Shown here: piece after piece, positions 35,488 to 44,073 of the stretch
How the letters are laid out: every line of letters begins with the position of its first letter
Numbering within the stretch: the first letter of the stretch is position 1
NCBI GenBank assembly: GCA_016870215.1
Contig: VGCD01000001.1
Span: 183,838-247,837, forward strand
Length of the DNA stretch: 64,000 bases
DNA from: Actinomycetota bacterium
GTDB taxonomy: Bacteria; Actinomycetota; Acidimicrobiia; Acidimicrobiales; Ilumatobacteraceae
Direction: 5' to 3'
Program-made: the position numbers and the translations under genes
The notes under the pieces: model-generated
Databases searched by the model: none
What the model was told of the DNA's origin: nothing
What the model saw: only the letters and a program-made list of their open reading frames with translations

Positions 35488-36852
35488 TCAGAGGGGAGTG
35501 TTGTCGTGCTTACGAGAGACAAGCCGCTCGCGCTTGTCACGCAGCATGTGAAGCGCCGAGCACAATTCACGTCGAGTTTCCTCAGGTGTCACCACGGCAT
35601 CGACATAGCCACGTTCTGCCGCGATGTACGGGTTGAGAAGGCGCTTGGAATAGTCGGCTTCGAAGGCGGCGCGCTCTTCGGGTGTGGCGCGACGTTGAAG
35701 GATGGCTGCAGCTTGGCCGGCACCCATGACTGCAAGTTCTGCCGAAGGCCACGCAAGACACAGGTCGTTTCCCATCTTCTTTGAGTCCATAACGATGTAT
35801 GCGCCGCCATATGACTTGCGCATGATGACACAGATGCGCGGCACGGTGGCCCGTCCGTAGGCGAACACGAGTTGAGCGCCATGGCGAATCATGCCGCGCC
35901 ACTCGAGATCTTTGCCGGGGTAGAAACCTGGTGTGTCGACGAGCGTGATGATCGGCAAGTTGAAGGCATCACAGAAGTTCACGAATCGCGCTGCTTTTTG
36001 TGATGCGGGAATGTCGAGAGTGCCGGCGAGCGACATCGGTTGATTGGCGACGATGCCGACGGGGTAGCCAGCAATTGATGCGAGCGACGTAACGACATTC
36101 GTCGCCCAACGCGGTCGCAATTCGAGCTGGTAGCCGTCGTCAACGAGAGAGCTGATGACGCTTCGCACGTCGTAACTGCCAGTGGAGGATTCTGGGATGA
36201 GGTCTCCAGCCTCGGGTGTCGCACGGTCATCTGAGTCACCGTGGTCGACATTGGCCGGTAGCTGATTGACGTTGTCCGGCACAAATGACAAGAACGCTTC
36301 AACCCACTCGATCGCATCGCCCAGTGTTTCAACCACAGCAGTTGCTGCGCCGCTGGTACGTGCATGGGTTGATGCACCACCGAGTTCGTCAGTGCTCACA
36401 TTGATACCGGTGAACTCAGCGACCATCGTCGGTCCGCTTACGAATGCGTACGCATCATTTGTCATCACGACCACATCAGCAAGTCCGATGAGCAACGCAG
36501 GACCCGACACGGCCGGACCAGTGACGATGAAGATGGTCGGCACTACGCCCGAGCATTCGGCAATTGAGCGAGCGGCGCGACCCCAGCCGTGAAGGGCAGA
36601 GATTCCTTCGAGAATGTCGGCACCTGATGATTCCATGACAGCAACGAACGGAAGTCCTTGAGTGCGTGCCGAAGTTGCGGCATTGGCAATCACTTCGGAA
36701 GCAGCACCGGAGAGTGCACCTTTGTGATGTGACCCGTCGACATTCAGCCACACAACCGAGCGACCATTTGCAAGAGTGCGCACATCTGCTGACGCGGCGC
36801 CAGGAACTTTGGCTTGCAATGCAAGAAGTTCATCACCCACGATGAGCAACAC
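35488..36852 (-). CDS. acyl-CoA carboxylase carboxyltransferase subunit (AccD-like), short form
   Basis: The 454-residue protein has two crotonase-fold halves of a biotin-dependent carboxyltransferase: VVWLNVDGSHHKGALS and SGADILEGISALHGWGRAA in the first, and IVANQPMSLAGTLDIPASQKAARFVNFCDAF, LVDTPGFYPGKDLEWRGMIRHGAQLV and RKSYGGAYIVMDSKKMG in the second. That ending is typical of propionyl/acetyl-CoA carboxylase beta chains, which are usually above 500 residues; about 60 N-terminal residues are lacking and the first half is diverged. Substrate acyl-CoA cannot be told. No biotin carboxylase gene is in the window. GTG 36852 is the assumed start. Confidence 0.85.
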   Translation of the reverse strand: MLLIVGDELLALQAKVPGAASADVRTLANGRSVVWLNVDGSHHKGALSGAASEVIANAATSARTQGLPFVAVMESSGADILEGISALHGWGRAARSIAECSGVVPTIFIVTGPAVSGPALLIGLADVVVMTNDAYAFVSGPTMVAEFTGINVSTDELGGASTHARTSGAATAVVETLGDAIEWVEAFLSFVPDNVNQLPANVDHGDSDDRATPEAGDLIPESSTGSYDVRSVISSLVDDGYQLELRPRWATNVVTSLASIAGYPVGIVANQPMSLAGTLDIPASQKAARFVNFCDAFNLPIITLVDTPGFYPGKDLEWRGMIRHGAQLVFAYGRATVPRICVIMRKSYGGAYIVMDSKKMGNDLCLAWPSAELAVMGAGQAAAILQRRATPEERAAFEADYSKRLLNPYIAAERGYVDAVVTPEETRRELCSALHMLRDKRERLVSRKHDNTPL

Positions 36853-36942
36853 TATGTGGTGCTCATCACTTCACTGCACTGCGCGTGGACTTCGTTGTGT
36901 CAACTATCACAGCGCCAGAAGACCTAATTTGCGCCATTTACC

Positions 36943-36971
36943 TTGAGCCCATTCCCGCCTTCGGCAAGAAT
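36943..36971 (+). promoter_or_regulatory. putative promoter of the 6C-like RNA
   Basis: TTGAGC (36943-36948), a 17-bp spacer and AAGAAT (36966-36971) precede the RNA; transcription would start near 36978. Confidence 0.5.
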
Positions 36972-36977
36972 AAGAAA

Positions 36978-37085
36978 CAACAAAACGAGCCGGGCATCCC
37001 CCGTAGCCCGGCCGCAAGAACCCACAGATGGTCCCCCACCATCGGGTTTAGGTTGAGAGGCCCCGCACCCCCAGGCGGGGCCTTT
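36978..37085 (+). ncRNA. 6C-like small RNA with three C-rich loops
   Basis: Three hairpins follow one another. H1: GCCGGGC (36989-36995) with GCCCGGC (37006-37012), loop containing CCCCC. H2: AACCC (37019-37023) with GGGTT (37044-37048) and, inside, GATGGT with ACCATC around a bare CCCCC loop. H3: AGGCCCCGC (37058-37066) with GCGGGGCCT (37075-37083), loop ACCCCCAG, then TTTCCC, a terminator. Two C-loop hairpins plus a terminator is the 6C motif of actinobacteria. In Mycobacterium tuberculosis the 6C RNA (B11) lies by the HAD-family gene Rv3661; here a HAD-IB gene follows too, which strengthens the call. C runs are 5 long, one short of the classic six. Exact ends are estimated. Confidence 0.78.
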
Positions 37086-37098
37086 CCCGTTGTGGCGT

Positions 37099-37104
37099 TA
37101 GCCT
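37099..37104 (+). promoter_or_regulatory. putative -10 box of a leaderless HAD-PlsC transcript
   Basis: TAGCCT lies 7 nt before ATG 37112 and 15 nt after the 6C terminator stem, so the gene has its own start independent of the RNA. Confidence 0.45.
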
Positions 37105-37111
37105 CCCGACA

Positions 37112-38539
37112 ATGAGCGGATCTGCCGCATTCTTCGACCTCGACCGCACGCTGCTGTCTGGGGCCTCAGGAGAAGTGGTGTCGCACGCCCTACGTTCGGC
37201 TGGGGTCGTCACTCGAGACATTCCTGGTGAATCACTCGTCTACAAGTTGTTCTCGGTGTTCGGCGAGAACCTTCCGTCGATGGCACTCGGGCGACAAGCA
37301 GTGCATGCATTCAAAGGACACAGTCAATCCGCAGTACGCACCGCAGCTGCATCGGCGGTTGGCGATCTCACCAAGCGACTGCAACCGTATGCGCTCGATG
37401 TTGTGCGCGATCATCAGCGGAACGGCCGACGTGTGGTGTTGGCTACCACGACACCGCGTGACCTCATCGAACCGTTCGCTGTGGCAATGGGTTTTGACGA
37501 TGTCATCGCCACGACATACGAAGTCGATGACAACGGCAGATATACCGGCGACATTGTCGGACCGTACGTGTGGTCGAAAGGGAAGTTGCAAGCTGTGCGC
37601 GAGTGGTGCGATGCGCGCGGCATTCGTCTTGCAGACTGTCACGCGTACAGCGACAGCGTGTACGACGAACCATTGTTGTCGTCCGTCGGTCATCCGACTG
37701 CGGTCAACCCTGATGTCCGACTTGCTCTGATGGCAACGGCACGTCGTTGGCCCGTCAGGGATTTCTCCACTCCACCAGGTGTGGTGAAGATTCCTGTCGT
37801 TGGTCTCGAGCTACAGCGACTGGCACTGCAGTTCAGTCGACCCGAGTTCTTCCGGTATGCGCGCTTCGACATCAGCGGCATCGAGAACATCCCGTCAGTC
37901 GGCGGAGCGTTGTTGTGTGCGAATCATCGCAGTTACTTTGATGTTGCTGCAATTGCGATGGTCGTGGCGCGAAGTGGTCGCACTGTCAGGTTCCTCGGAA
38001 AAAAAGAAGTGTTCGACGCACCAGTCATCGGACCAATCGCAGCGGCCATGGGCGGAATTCGTGTTGACCGCGGAACAGGAAGTGACGAGCCTCTTCAGGC
38101 TGCAGAGCGTGCGTTGAAGGCTGGCGATATGGTCGCACTCATGCCTCAAGGCACCATTCCGCGGGGTCGTGCATTCTTTGATCCCGAACTGAAAGGTCGC
38201 TGGGGGGCTGCACGACTTGCGGCTGTTACCGGAGTGCCAGTGGTGCCAATTGGTCTGTGGGGTACAGAACACGTGTGGCCGCGAAATTCACGCGTGCCAA
38301 ACATCACCAATGTGACGTCGCCACCGACCATCACCATCAAGGTGGGGGCACCTGTCGCGCTGTCGCGGATGTCGAGTGAAGTGGACACGTCGCGCATCAT
38401 GAGCGCGATTATGTCGCTACTGCCGCCCGAAGCACGTGAGCAGCGTGAACCGAGTGCTGACGAACTTCGTCGTGCGTACCCGGCGAACTACGTGGGTGAT
38501 CCCGAGGGTGAAGTACAAAGGCGCCCCGGCACCGATTGA
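37112..38539 (+). CDS. HAD-IB phosphatase fused to PlsC-type acyltransferase
   Basis: The 475-residue protein combines two activities. Residues ~1-215 are a HAD-IB (SerB-like) phosphatase with the nucleophile motif FFDLDRTLLSG, TTTPRDL and the YSDSVYDEPLL motif. Residues ~240-450 are a 1-acylglycerol-3-phosphate acyltransferase domain with NHRSYFD (HX4D), the FLGKKEVFDAP segment and MPQGTIPRG. The same pairing is annotated in mycobacterial PlsC (Rv2483c). It probably acylates lysophosphatidate at the membrane; the phosphatase substrate is unknown. The start follows a TAGCCT box without a ribosome site. The 3' end converges on acnA. Confidence 0.92.
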   Translation: MSGSAAFFDLDRTLLSGASGEVVSHALRSAGVVTRDIPGESLVYKLFSVFGENLPSMALGRQAVHAFKGHSQSAVRTAAASAVGDLTKRLQPYALDVVRDHQRNGRRVVLATTTPRDLIEPFAVAMGFDDVIATTYEVDDNGRYTGDIVGPYVWSKGKLQAVREWCDARGIRLADCHAYSDSVYDEPLLSSVGHPTAVNPDVRLALMATARRWPVRDFSTPPGVVKIPVVGLELQRLALQFSRPEFFRYARFDISGIENIPSVGGALLCANHRSYFDVAAIAMVVARSGRTVRFLGKKEVFDAPVIGPIAAAMGGIRVDRGTGSDEPLQAAERALKAGDMVALMPQGTIPRGRAFFDPELKGRWGAARLAAVTGVPVVPIGLWGTEHVWPRNSRVPNITNVTSPPTITIKVGAPVALSRMSSEVDTSRIMSAIMSLLPPEAREQREPSADELRRAYPANYVGDPEGEVQRRPGTD

Positions 38540-38575
38540 CGTTGGTCAACCGGTGCAAGGAGCAACCTGCGTCAC

Positions 38576-40840
38576 CTATTTCTTGCCAGCCACTTTCTGG
38601 CGCACGATGTTGAGCGCAGAGCCAGCCTTGAACCATTCCACCTGTTCGTCGCTGAAGGTGTGCTTGGCCTCGAAGTCGATGGTTCGTCCGTCAGCTTTTG
38701 TGATTCGACATGCAACCGGCTTGTCGGGAACCGGGGGCAGATTCAGCACGCTGATGCGATCCGTCTCGTCAATCTGGTCGTACGTGGTTGGGTCAGAAAA
38801 GGTCAGCGGAACGAGTCCTTGCTTCTTCAAGTTCGTTTCGTGGATGCGAGCGAACGAACGAGCAAAGATCACCACGCCACCGCGGAATCGCGGCTCCATC
38901 GCGGCATGTTCACGAGACGAACCTTCGCCATAGTTCTGGTCACCGATTGCACACCAGCGAATTCCGGCTTCGCTGTAGCGCTTTGCGATGTCTGGGTAAC
39001 TGCGACGACCTCCATCGGTGATGTCAAGGCCTTCACCCACGGCACCTCCAAATGCATTGACAGCGCCGATGAACAAGTTGCCCGAGATGTTTTCGAGGTG
39101 ACCGCGATAGGTCAGCCACTTTCCGGCTGCCGAGATGTGGTCCGTGGTGCACTTTCCCTGGGCTTTCATCAGAACAGGAAGCTCGACGTAGTCCTTGCCA
39201 TCCCATGCTGGGAACGCCTCGAACAACTGGAGACGATCGCTCGTCGGACTCACTTCCACCACAACTCCAGATCCATTTCCAGGAGGAGCAGTAAAGGTGT
39301 CGACACCTGGGTCGTATCCAGCCGAAGGCAACACTTCGCCGACGGGCGGGTCGAGGCGCACTTGCGTGCCATCAGGTGCCGTAATTGTGTCGCTGGTGGG
39401 ATCGAAGTCGAGTCGTCCTGCGAGCGCAATGGCGATGACAGTGTCAGGGCTCGTCACAAACGACAACGTGTTGGCAGAACCGTCGTTGCGCTTCGGAAAA
39501 TTTCGATTGAACGAGTTGACAATGCTGTTCGGCTTCGCGGTTGTGTCAGACGCACGTTCCCACTGACCGATGCACGGACCGCAAGCGTTCGCAAGAACGG
39601 TTGCACCGATGGCTTCAAGGTCGGCGAGAAGTCCGTCACGCTCGATGGTCGCGCGAATTTGTTCGCTACCTGGTGAGATCAAAAGCTCGGTCTTTGCGCG
39701 CAGACCCTTGGCGGCGGCTTGTCGAGCAACCGAGGCCGCACGCGTGATGTCTTCGTATGACGAGTTGGTACAGGACCCGATAAGCGCTGCGCTCACTTCG
39801 AGTGGCCAGTTGTTCTCACGTGCCGCGGTGCCGACGCCTGAGCCGACTGTGTGTGCGCGGTCGGGGGAGTGCGGACCGTTGATGAGTGGTTTGAGAGATG
39901 ACAGGTTGATCTCGAGCACACTGTCGTACTGCGCGCCGTCGTCGGGACGAAGTTCTGCTGCCACTTTGTCAGCCGCATCAGCGATTGATTCGCGGCCAGT
40001 CGACTTGAGATACATCGCCATGTTGTGGTCATACGGGAACACGGAACACGTGGCCCCAATTTCTGCACCCATGTTGCAGATGGTTGCTTTGCCTGTTGCC
40101 GAAATGGAGTCGGCTCCGGGTCCGAAGTATTCAACGATTGCTCCGGTGCCACCTTCGACGGTGAGTTGACGAGCAACTTCCAAGATGACATCTTTCGGGC
40201 TGGCCCAACCAGAAAGTTCTCCGGTGAGCTTCACGCCGATGACTTTTGGCCAACGAACGTTGAACGGAAAGCCGGTCATCACGTCGACTGCATCTGCTCC
40301 GCCGACGCCAATTGCCACCATGCCGAGTCCACCGGCATTCGGCGTGTGGCTGTCGGTGCCGATCATCATTCCGCCAGGAAATGCGTAGTTCTCGAGCACC
40401 ACTTGGTGGATGATTCCGGAGCCAGGACCCCAGAATCCGATGCCGTACTTCGCGCTGACCGAGCGCAAGAAGTCGTACACCTCGCGGTTGTTGTCGTTGG
40501 CGATCTTCAAGTCTTTGGCCGCACCGACTTTTGCGAGGATCAGGTGGTCGCAGTGCACGGTGGATGGCACTGCTGTTTGAGGAAGGCCTGCGGTCATGAA
40601 CTGCAGCAAAGCCATCTGGGCCGTTGCGTCTTGCATTGCAACTCGATCTGGATGGAAGTCGGCGTAGCTGCGACCTCTTTCCATTTCTTGGTTTGCAGGG
40701 TCAGCCAAGTGGTTGATGAGAATCTTTTCCGCAAGTGTGAGTGGCCGGCCTAGTCGCTTGCGACCTAGTGCTGCGCGTTCGGGAAGGGAGGCGTACACCT
40801 TGTCGACGAGTTCTTGCGGGGTTCCTGCACTCACTGCCAT
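38576..40840 (-). CDS. acnA: aconitate hydratase, mitochondrial type
   Basis: The 754-residue iron-sulfur enzyme isomerises citrate to isocitrate. Its length and sequence ([79 protein letters not shown]) follow the mitochondrial aconitase pattern, not the longer AcnA/IRP or AcnB types. Cluster cysteines are in IGSCTNSS and [10 protein letters not shown]. The swivel domain ends [22 protein letters not shown] 40840 has AGGAG 6 nt upstream. It is divergent from a GntR regulator; the 66-bp gap holds several TACAAGT/ACTTGT half-sites, one pair repeated at icd. Confidence 0.96.
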   Translation of the reverse strand: MAVSAGTPQELVDKVYASLPERAALGRKRLGRPLTLAEKILINHLADPANQEMERGRSYADFHPDRVAMQDATAQMALLQFMTAGLPQTAVPSTVHCDHLILAKVGAAKDLKIANDNNREVYDFLRSVSAKYGIGFWGPGSGIIHQVVLENYAFPGGMMIGTDSHTPNAGGLGMVAIGVGGADAVDVMTGFPFNVRWPKVIGVKLTGELSGWASPKDVILEVARQLTVEGGTGAIVEYFGPGADSISATGKATICNMGAEIGATCSVFPYDHNMAMYLKSTGRESIADAADKVAAELRPDDGAQYDSVLEINLSSLKPLINGPHSPDRAHTVGSGVGTAARENNWPLEVSAALIGSCTNSSYEDITRAASVARQAAAKGLRAKTELLISPGSEQIRATIERDGLLADLEAIGATVLANACGPCIGQWERASDTTAKPNSIVNSFNRNFPKRNDGSANTLSFVTSPDTVIAIALAGRLDFDPTSDTITAPDGTQVRLDPPVGEVLPSAGYDPGVDTFTAPPGNGSGVVVEVSPTSDRLQLFEAFPAWDGKDYVELPVLMKAQGKCTTDHISAAGKWLTYRGHLENISGNLFIGAVNAFGGAVGEGLDITDGGRRSYPDIAKRYSEAGIRWCAIGDQNYGEGSSREHAAMEPRFRGGVVIFARSFARIHETNLKKQGLVPLTFSDPTTYDQIDETDRISVLNLPPVPDKPVACRITKADGRTIDFEAKHTFSDEQVEWFKAGSALNIVRQKVAGKK

Positions 40841-40868
40841 AACGGCTCCTCTTCGTGTGGGGATGTTG

Positions 40869-40908
40869 ACTTGTGTCGATTACTTGTGTATACAACTCTA
40901 ATACAAGT
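40869..40908. promoter_or_regulatory. acnA/gntR intergenic operator cluster
   Basis: Half-sites on both strands are packed here: ACTTGTGT at 40869-40876 and again at 40882-40889; TACAACT at 40891-40897 and TACAAGT at 40902-40908, 11 bp apart as at icd. TTGTGTATACAA (40885-40896) is a near-palindrome of the sort bound by GntR/HutC proteins. TTGACT (40866-40871) with TATACA (40889-40894) at 17 bp could be the gntR promoter, with the repressor sites covering it. Confidence 0.65.
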
Positions 40909-41638
40909 GCGCACAATCCGCTATCACCGCATCGCCGACGAGCTTCGCTCACGAGTGCAATCAGGGGCCTATGCCTCAGGTCGCCTCCTACCCAGTGAAG
41001 CCGAGCTGTCTTCGGAGTTTTCTGTCAGTCGCGTGACGGTGCGCAAGGCGCTCGAGATGTTGCGTGACGAAGGACTCGTCGATTCACGTCAGGGTTTCGG
41101 TTGGTTCGTCGCTGGTGACCCCGTGCGTCAGCCGCTCGGCAGACTCGCGACGATCGAAGATCAGATGCGGGCAAGTGGAATGACACCTGAGCGACATGTG
41201 CTCGAGTTTGCGTTTGAGAAAGCGCCGCGTGATGTGGCGCGCGCACTCGGCACGCAGAACGTGCTTCGAGTGCTCCGTATCAACTTGGCCGACAACGAAC
41301 CATTCGCACTTGTCACCGTGTGGTGTGCGGCAGAGCGCGGGCAGCATTTGTCGCGTGCCGATGTCGAGCGAACACCGTTTTATGAATTGCTCGACGTTCC
41401 ACTTCAAGGCGCAACCCAAACCATCGCCGCCGACGCTGCCACCAAGACAGAAGCACTACATCTGAACGTTCCCGAAGGTGCCCCAGTGTTGCGCTGCAGA
41501 CGAGTCACCACCGGCGCAGACGGCAAGACAGTGTTGGTGTCTCATCACGTGTTTCCTGGGCACCGCACCGAATTCGTTGTCGACCTGCCATCGGCAGAAC
41601 CGTCAATCGCGCCAAGTGGTCTAAGACTTGTGGAGTAA
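40907..41638 (+). CDS. GntR-family regulator, HutC/UTRA subfamily
   Basis: The 243-residue protein has an N-terminal winged helix (YHRIADELRSRVQSGAYASG, LPSEAELSSEFSVSRVTVRKALEML, GLVDSRQGFGWFV) and a C-terminal UTRA effector domain (GRLATIEDQMRASGMTPERHVLEF to VSHHVFPGHRTEFVVDLP). UTRA domains bind small metabolites. Being divergent from acnA and beside HutC-like half-sites, it probably controls acnA and itself, and perhaps icd; citrate or another TCA intermediate would be a sensible ligand but is not shown. GTG 40907 is the assumed start, giving MRTIRYHRIADEL; it lies inside the operator cluster, so the leader would be only a few bases. Confidence 0.88.
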   Translation: MRTIRYHRIADELRSRVQSGAYASGRLLPSEAELSSEFSVSRVTVRKALEMLRDEGLVDSRQGFGWFVAGDPVRQPLGRLATIEDQMRASGMTPERHVLEFAFEKAPRDVARALGTQNVLRVLRINLADNEPFALVTVWCAAERGQHLSRADVERTPFYELLDVPLQGATQTIAADAATKTEALHLNVPEGAPVLRCRRVTTGADGKTVLVSHHVFPGHRTEFVVDLPSAEPSIAPSGLRLVE

Positions 41639-41659
41639 CGCCAACAGCCCGTGTTGGTG
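41639..41659. terminator. bidirectional hairpin between gntR and a crotonase gene
   Basis: CGCCAACA and TGTTGGTG form an 8-bp stem with one G-T pair around a GCCCG loop, in the 26-bp gap between two convergent stops. No U tract. Confidence 0.55.
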
Positions 41660-41664
41660 AATTG

Positions 41665-42372
41665 TCACTTCAGAAATTGCGCGCGCCATGCCTCGTTGTC
41701 GCGGGCGAGACCATCACGAATAGCAGCGAGCACAGGTCCACGCAAGCGGCGCTTGCTGTGTGCGTGCGCCGCGCGATCGAGGGCTGAGAACGATGCGGCA
41801 AGTGTCGTAGCAGTGTTCATCAACTCGTCTTGGTCGACGACTGCATCGAGCAGACCGTTTTCGACCGCATTCTGAGGTGTGAAGACTTCCGCAAGCAGAA
41901 CTGATCTGGTCAACGCTGTTGGCGTGACACGCTGACGAAGAATTTCAATTGTTGAAAGTGGCATGGCCATACCAATCGCCACTTCATTCGCGGTGTACCG
42001 GTGAGATCCGTGAACGCCGATGCGGTAGTCGCATGATTGCAGGAGAAAAACGCCCATGGCGATTGCATGTCCGCCACTTGCGGCAATGACCGGTCGCGGA
42101 AAGTCAAGAAGCCGCATTGCCAACTCGATTCCACCGTTCAGCATGTCGACGGTGTCCTTTCCTCCTGCTGCAATTGTTTTCAAATCGAAGCCGGCCGAAA
42201 AGAAACCAGCACGACCGGTGAGGATGATGGGGACCTCGTCAGCCTCGGCTTTGTCGAGAGCGCTAGACAAAGCCGCCTGCATTGCAAGCGATACGGCATT
42301 CGCTTTTCCATCGTCCATTGTGATGACGCCGATGCCATCACGACGTTCGTATGTGGCAAGTGTCGACGTCAT
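41665..42372 (-). CDS. enoyl-CoA hydratase/isomerase family protein
   Basis: The 235-residue crotonase has GIGVITMDDGKANAVSLAM at the N-terminus, the oxyanion-hole segments GFFSAGFDLKTIAA and ASGGHAIAMGVFLLQSCDYRIG, and a helical end. At the catalytic-Glu region (ANEVAIGMAMPLS) one Glu is kept; the second normal hydratase Glu is not obvious, so isomerase or another crotonase reaction is possible. Start ATG 42372 overlies the end of the nitroreductase gene by spacing, 9 bp before its stop, so the two form an operon. ATG or GTG 42387 would add five residues. Confidence 0.85.
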   Translation of the reverse strand: MTSTLATYERRDGIGVITMDDGKANAVSLAMQAALSSALDKAEADEVPIILTGRAGFFSAGFDLKTIAAGGKDTVDMLNGGIELAMRLLDFPRPVIAASGGHAIAMGVFLLQSCDYRIGVHGSHRYTANEVAIGMAMPLSTIEILRQRVTPTALTRSVLLAEVFTPQNAVENGLLDAVVDQDELMNTATTLAASFSALDRAAHAHSKRRLRGPVLAAIRDGLARDNEAWRAQFLK

Positions 42373-42380
42373 GGCGCCGG

Positions 42381-43028
42381 TCACCACTTGTTCCAGTGAA
42401 GAACGCTTTCCAACGGCTCACGCTTTGCCGGTTTGAATTCGGTTCCAACGGTGTAGGCGATGGGGAAGAGCCCACCTTGTGACACTGCGTCAAAGGGAAT
42501 TCCCAGCAAGTCCGCCGCCTCTTTTTCGCCATCGTTCATGAGGTGGATGGTGGTCCAAGCTGACCCCATGCCACGTTCGCGCAAGGCAAGCATGAAGCTC
42601 CACACTGCGGGAAGCAGCGAGCCCCAAGCCGATGCGGTCATGAATGACGGAAGGTTGTCGAGACGCCCCTCGATGGCGGGAATGAGGAGCAACGGCGCGC
42701 GGTGGAAATTGTCGGCAAGATAGAACGCTGAGTCACGTACGGCTCCTTGGCGCTCTGCTCGCGTGTCTCCAGTGGGGTAGTCACGACCTGGAAAGTTGGC
42801 GTAGATCTCAAAATTGCGCCGGTAGATCTCTTGCAAGCGTTTCTTCTTTGTTGCGTCTTCGACGACGATCCAGTGCCAGCCTTGGCTGTTCGACCCGGTC
42901 GGGGCCTGCATGGCCAACTCGAGACATTCTTCGACCACTTTTCGCTCGACAGGCTTGTCGAAATCCAAGCGTTTGCGCACGCTGCGAGTTGTTGCGAGCA
43001 CTTCGTCGGCGGTGAGGTTCAACTTCAT
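42381..43028 (-). CDS. nitroreductase-family flavoprotein
   Basis: The 215-residue protein has the nitroreductase fold with the FMN-contacting TTRSVRKRLDFDKPV near the N-terminus, the MQAPTGSNSQGWHWIVVED segment, and GMGSAWTTIHL with PIAYTVG near the end. These enzymes use NAD(P)H to reduce nitro groups, quinones or enones; the substrate is unknown. ATG 43028 gives MKLNLTADEV and has GAGG just upstream. It precedes the crotonase gene on the same strand and is divergent from another crotonase 81 bp away. Confidence 0.88.
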   Translation of the reverse strand: MKLNLTADEVLATTRSVRKRLDFDKPVERKVVEECLELAMQAPTGSNSQGWHWIVVEDATKKKRLQEIYRRNFEIYANFPGRDYPTGDTRAERQGAVRDSAFYLADNFHRAPLLLIPAIEGRLDNLPSFMTASAWGSLLPAVWSFMLALRERGMGSAWTTIHLMNDGEKEAADLLGIPFDAVSQGGLFPIAYTVGTEFKPAKREPLESVLHWNKW

Positions 43029-43109
43029 GCGCCTCATCATTGCACCACCAACAACGGTTGCTTGCACCGCCATGACACATGCCGGCTTCTGACATGAGAG
43101 ACTTCGGCC

Positions 43110-43937
43110 ATGTCAGACCGCGTGAAAATGACCGTGAGCAATGGCATCGCCGATGTTCGGCTGAATCGACCCGACAAACGCAATGCCCTCGACCCCGACA
43201 TGTTTCTTGCCTTGGTGAGCACGGGAGAGGCGCTGAAGTGCAGAGATGACGTGCGAGTTGTGGTGTTGAGTGGCGAGGGGTCTTCTTTCTGCGCGGGTCT
43301 TGACCTTGCCAGCATGGGTGCGCTCGCGGGTGACTCCGGTTCACCATCTGCAAGTGACGCACCTTCGATCATGGGCACTGGTGGTCGTGTCACTCACCTC
43401 GCGCAACAATCGGCGTGGGTGTGGCAAGAAGTACCTATGCCGGTCATCGCGGCACTTCACGGACATGCCTTGGGCGGTGGTATTCAAATAGCGATGGGCG
43501 CCGACATCCGCATCGCTCATCCGGCGACCAAGTTCAGTGTGCGTGAAACTTTTTGGGGACTCATTCCTGACATGACCGGAACATTGACGATCACGCGTCA
43601 CGTGCGCCCCGACGTCGCGAAGGAACTCGTGTTCACCGCGCGCATCTTTGAGGGCGCAGAAGCGCATGCACTCGGTCTTGTCACCTCTCTCTCTGACGAC
43701 CCGTTGGCGTCGGCGATGGCCCTCGCCCGTGACATATGTGCCGTCAGTCCCGATGCCGTCCGCGGTGCGAAAGAGCTGATCAATTCACGAGTGAACGAAG
43801 ACGCAGCTCAGCAGTTCGCCGATGAGCAAACCGTGATCCAGTCGCTCATAGGGCAGCACAACCAGATCGAGTCGGTGGCCGCGTACTTCGAAAAGCGTGA
43901 GCCTCGGTTCAGCGACGCCAGCATCAAACGTTCGTAA
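43110..43937 (+). CDS. enoyl-CoA hydratase-family protein
   Basis: The 275-residue crotonase has VRLNRPDKRNALDPDMF, the oxyanion-hole loop SSFCAGLDLASMG, and HGHALGGGIQIAMGADIRIA. A longer insertion (SPSASDAPSIMGTGG) follows the first half. The Asp in WGLIPDMTG occurs where dienoyl-CoA isomerase-like members keep an acidic residue, so it could act on dienoyl-CoA; assignment stays at family level. It is upstream of gltB, but gltB has its own promoter. Confidence 0.88.
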   Translation: MSDRVKMTVSNGIADVRLNRPDKRNALDPDMFLALVSTGEALKCRDDVRVVVLSGEGSSFCAGLDLASMGALAGDSGSPSASDAPSIMGTGGRVTHLAQQSAWVWQEVPMPVIAALHGHALGGGIQIAMGADIRIAHPATKFSVRETFWGLIPDMTGTLTITRHVRPDVAKELVFTARIFEGAEAHALGLVTSLSDDPLASAMALARDICAVSPDAVRGAKELINSRVNEDAAQQFADEQTVIQSLIGQHNQIESVAAYFEKREPRFSDASIKRS

Positions 43938-43942
43938 TCGCT

Positions 43943-43971
43943 TTGATACGTCGCTTGGGCGACGGTAGACT
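43943..43971 (+). promoter_or_regulatory. gltB promoter with palindrome in its spacer
   Basis: TTGATA (43943-43948) and TAGACT (43966-43971) are 17 bp apart, the best consensus promoter in the window. The spacer is almost filled by a perfect inverted repeat, CGTCGC-TTGG-GCGACG (43949-43964), a likely operator; a repressor there would block polymerase. It could instead act as a weak terminator for the crotonase gene. Transcription would start near 43978. Confidence 0.65.
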
Positions 43972-43998
43972 TCTTCCTGCTTGGGCCAGCGTTGTCCC

Positions 43999-44024
43999 GG
44001 GTGAAAACAGCGTCGTCTTCACCC
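43999..44024 (+). other. hairpin in the gltB leader
   Basis: GGGTGAA (43999-44005) pairs with TTCACCC (44018-44024) over a 12-nt loop, about 50 nt before the gltB ATG. No U tract follows, so this is a leader structure and not a terminator. Confidence 0.5.
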
Positions 44025-44073
44025 ATTCCGTAGAAACTTGTGCGCTTTGCGCTGTTCACGAAACGACAACACC

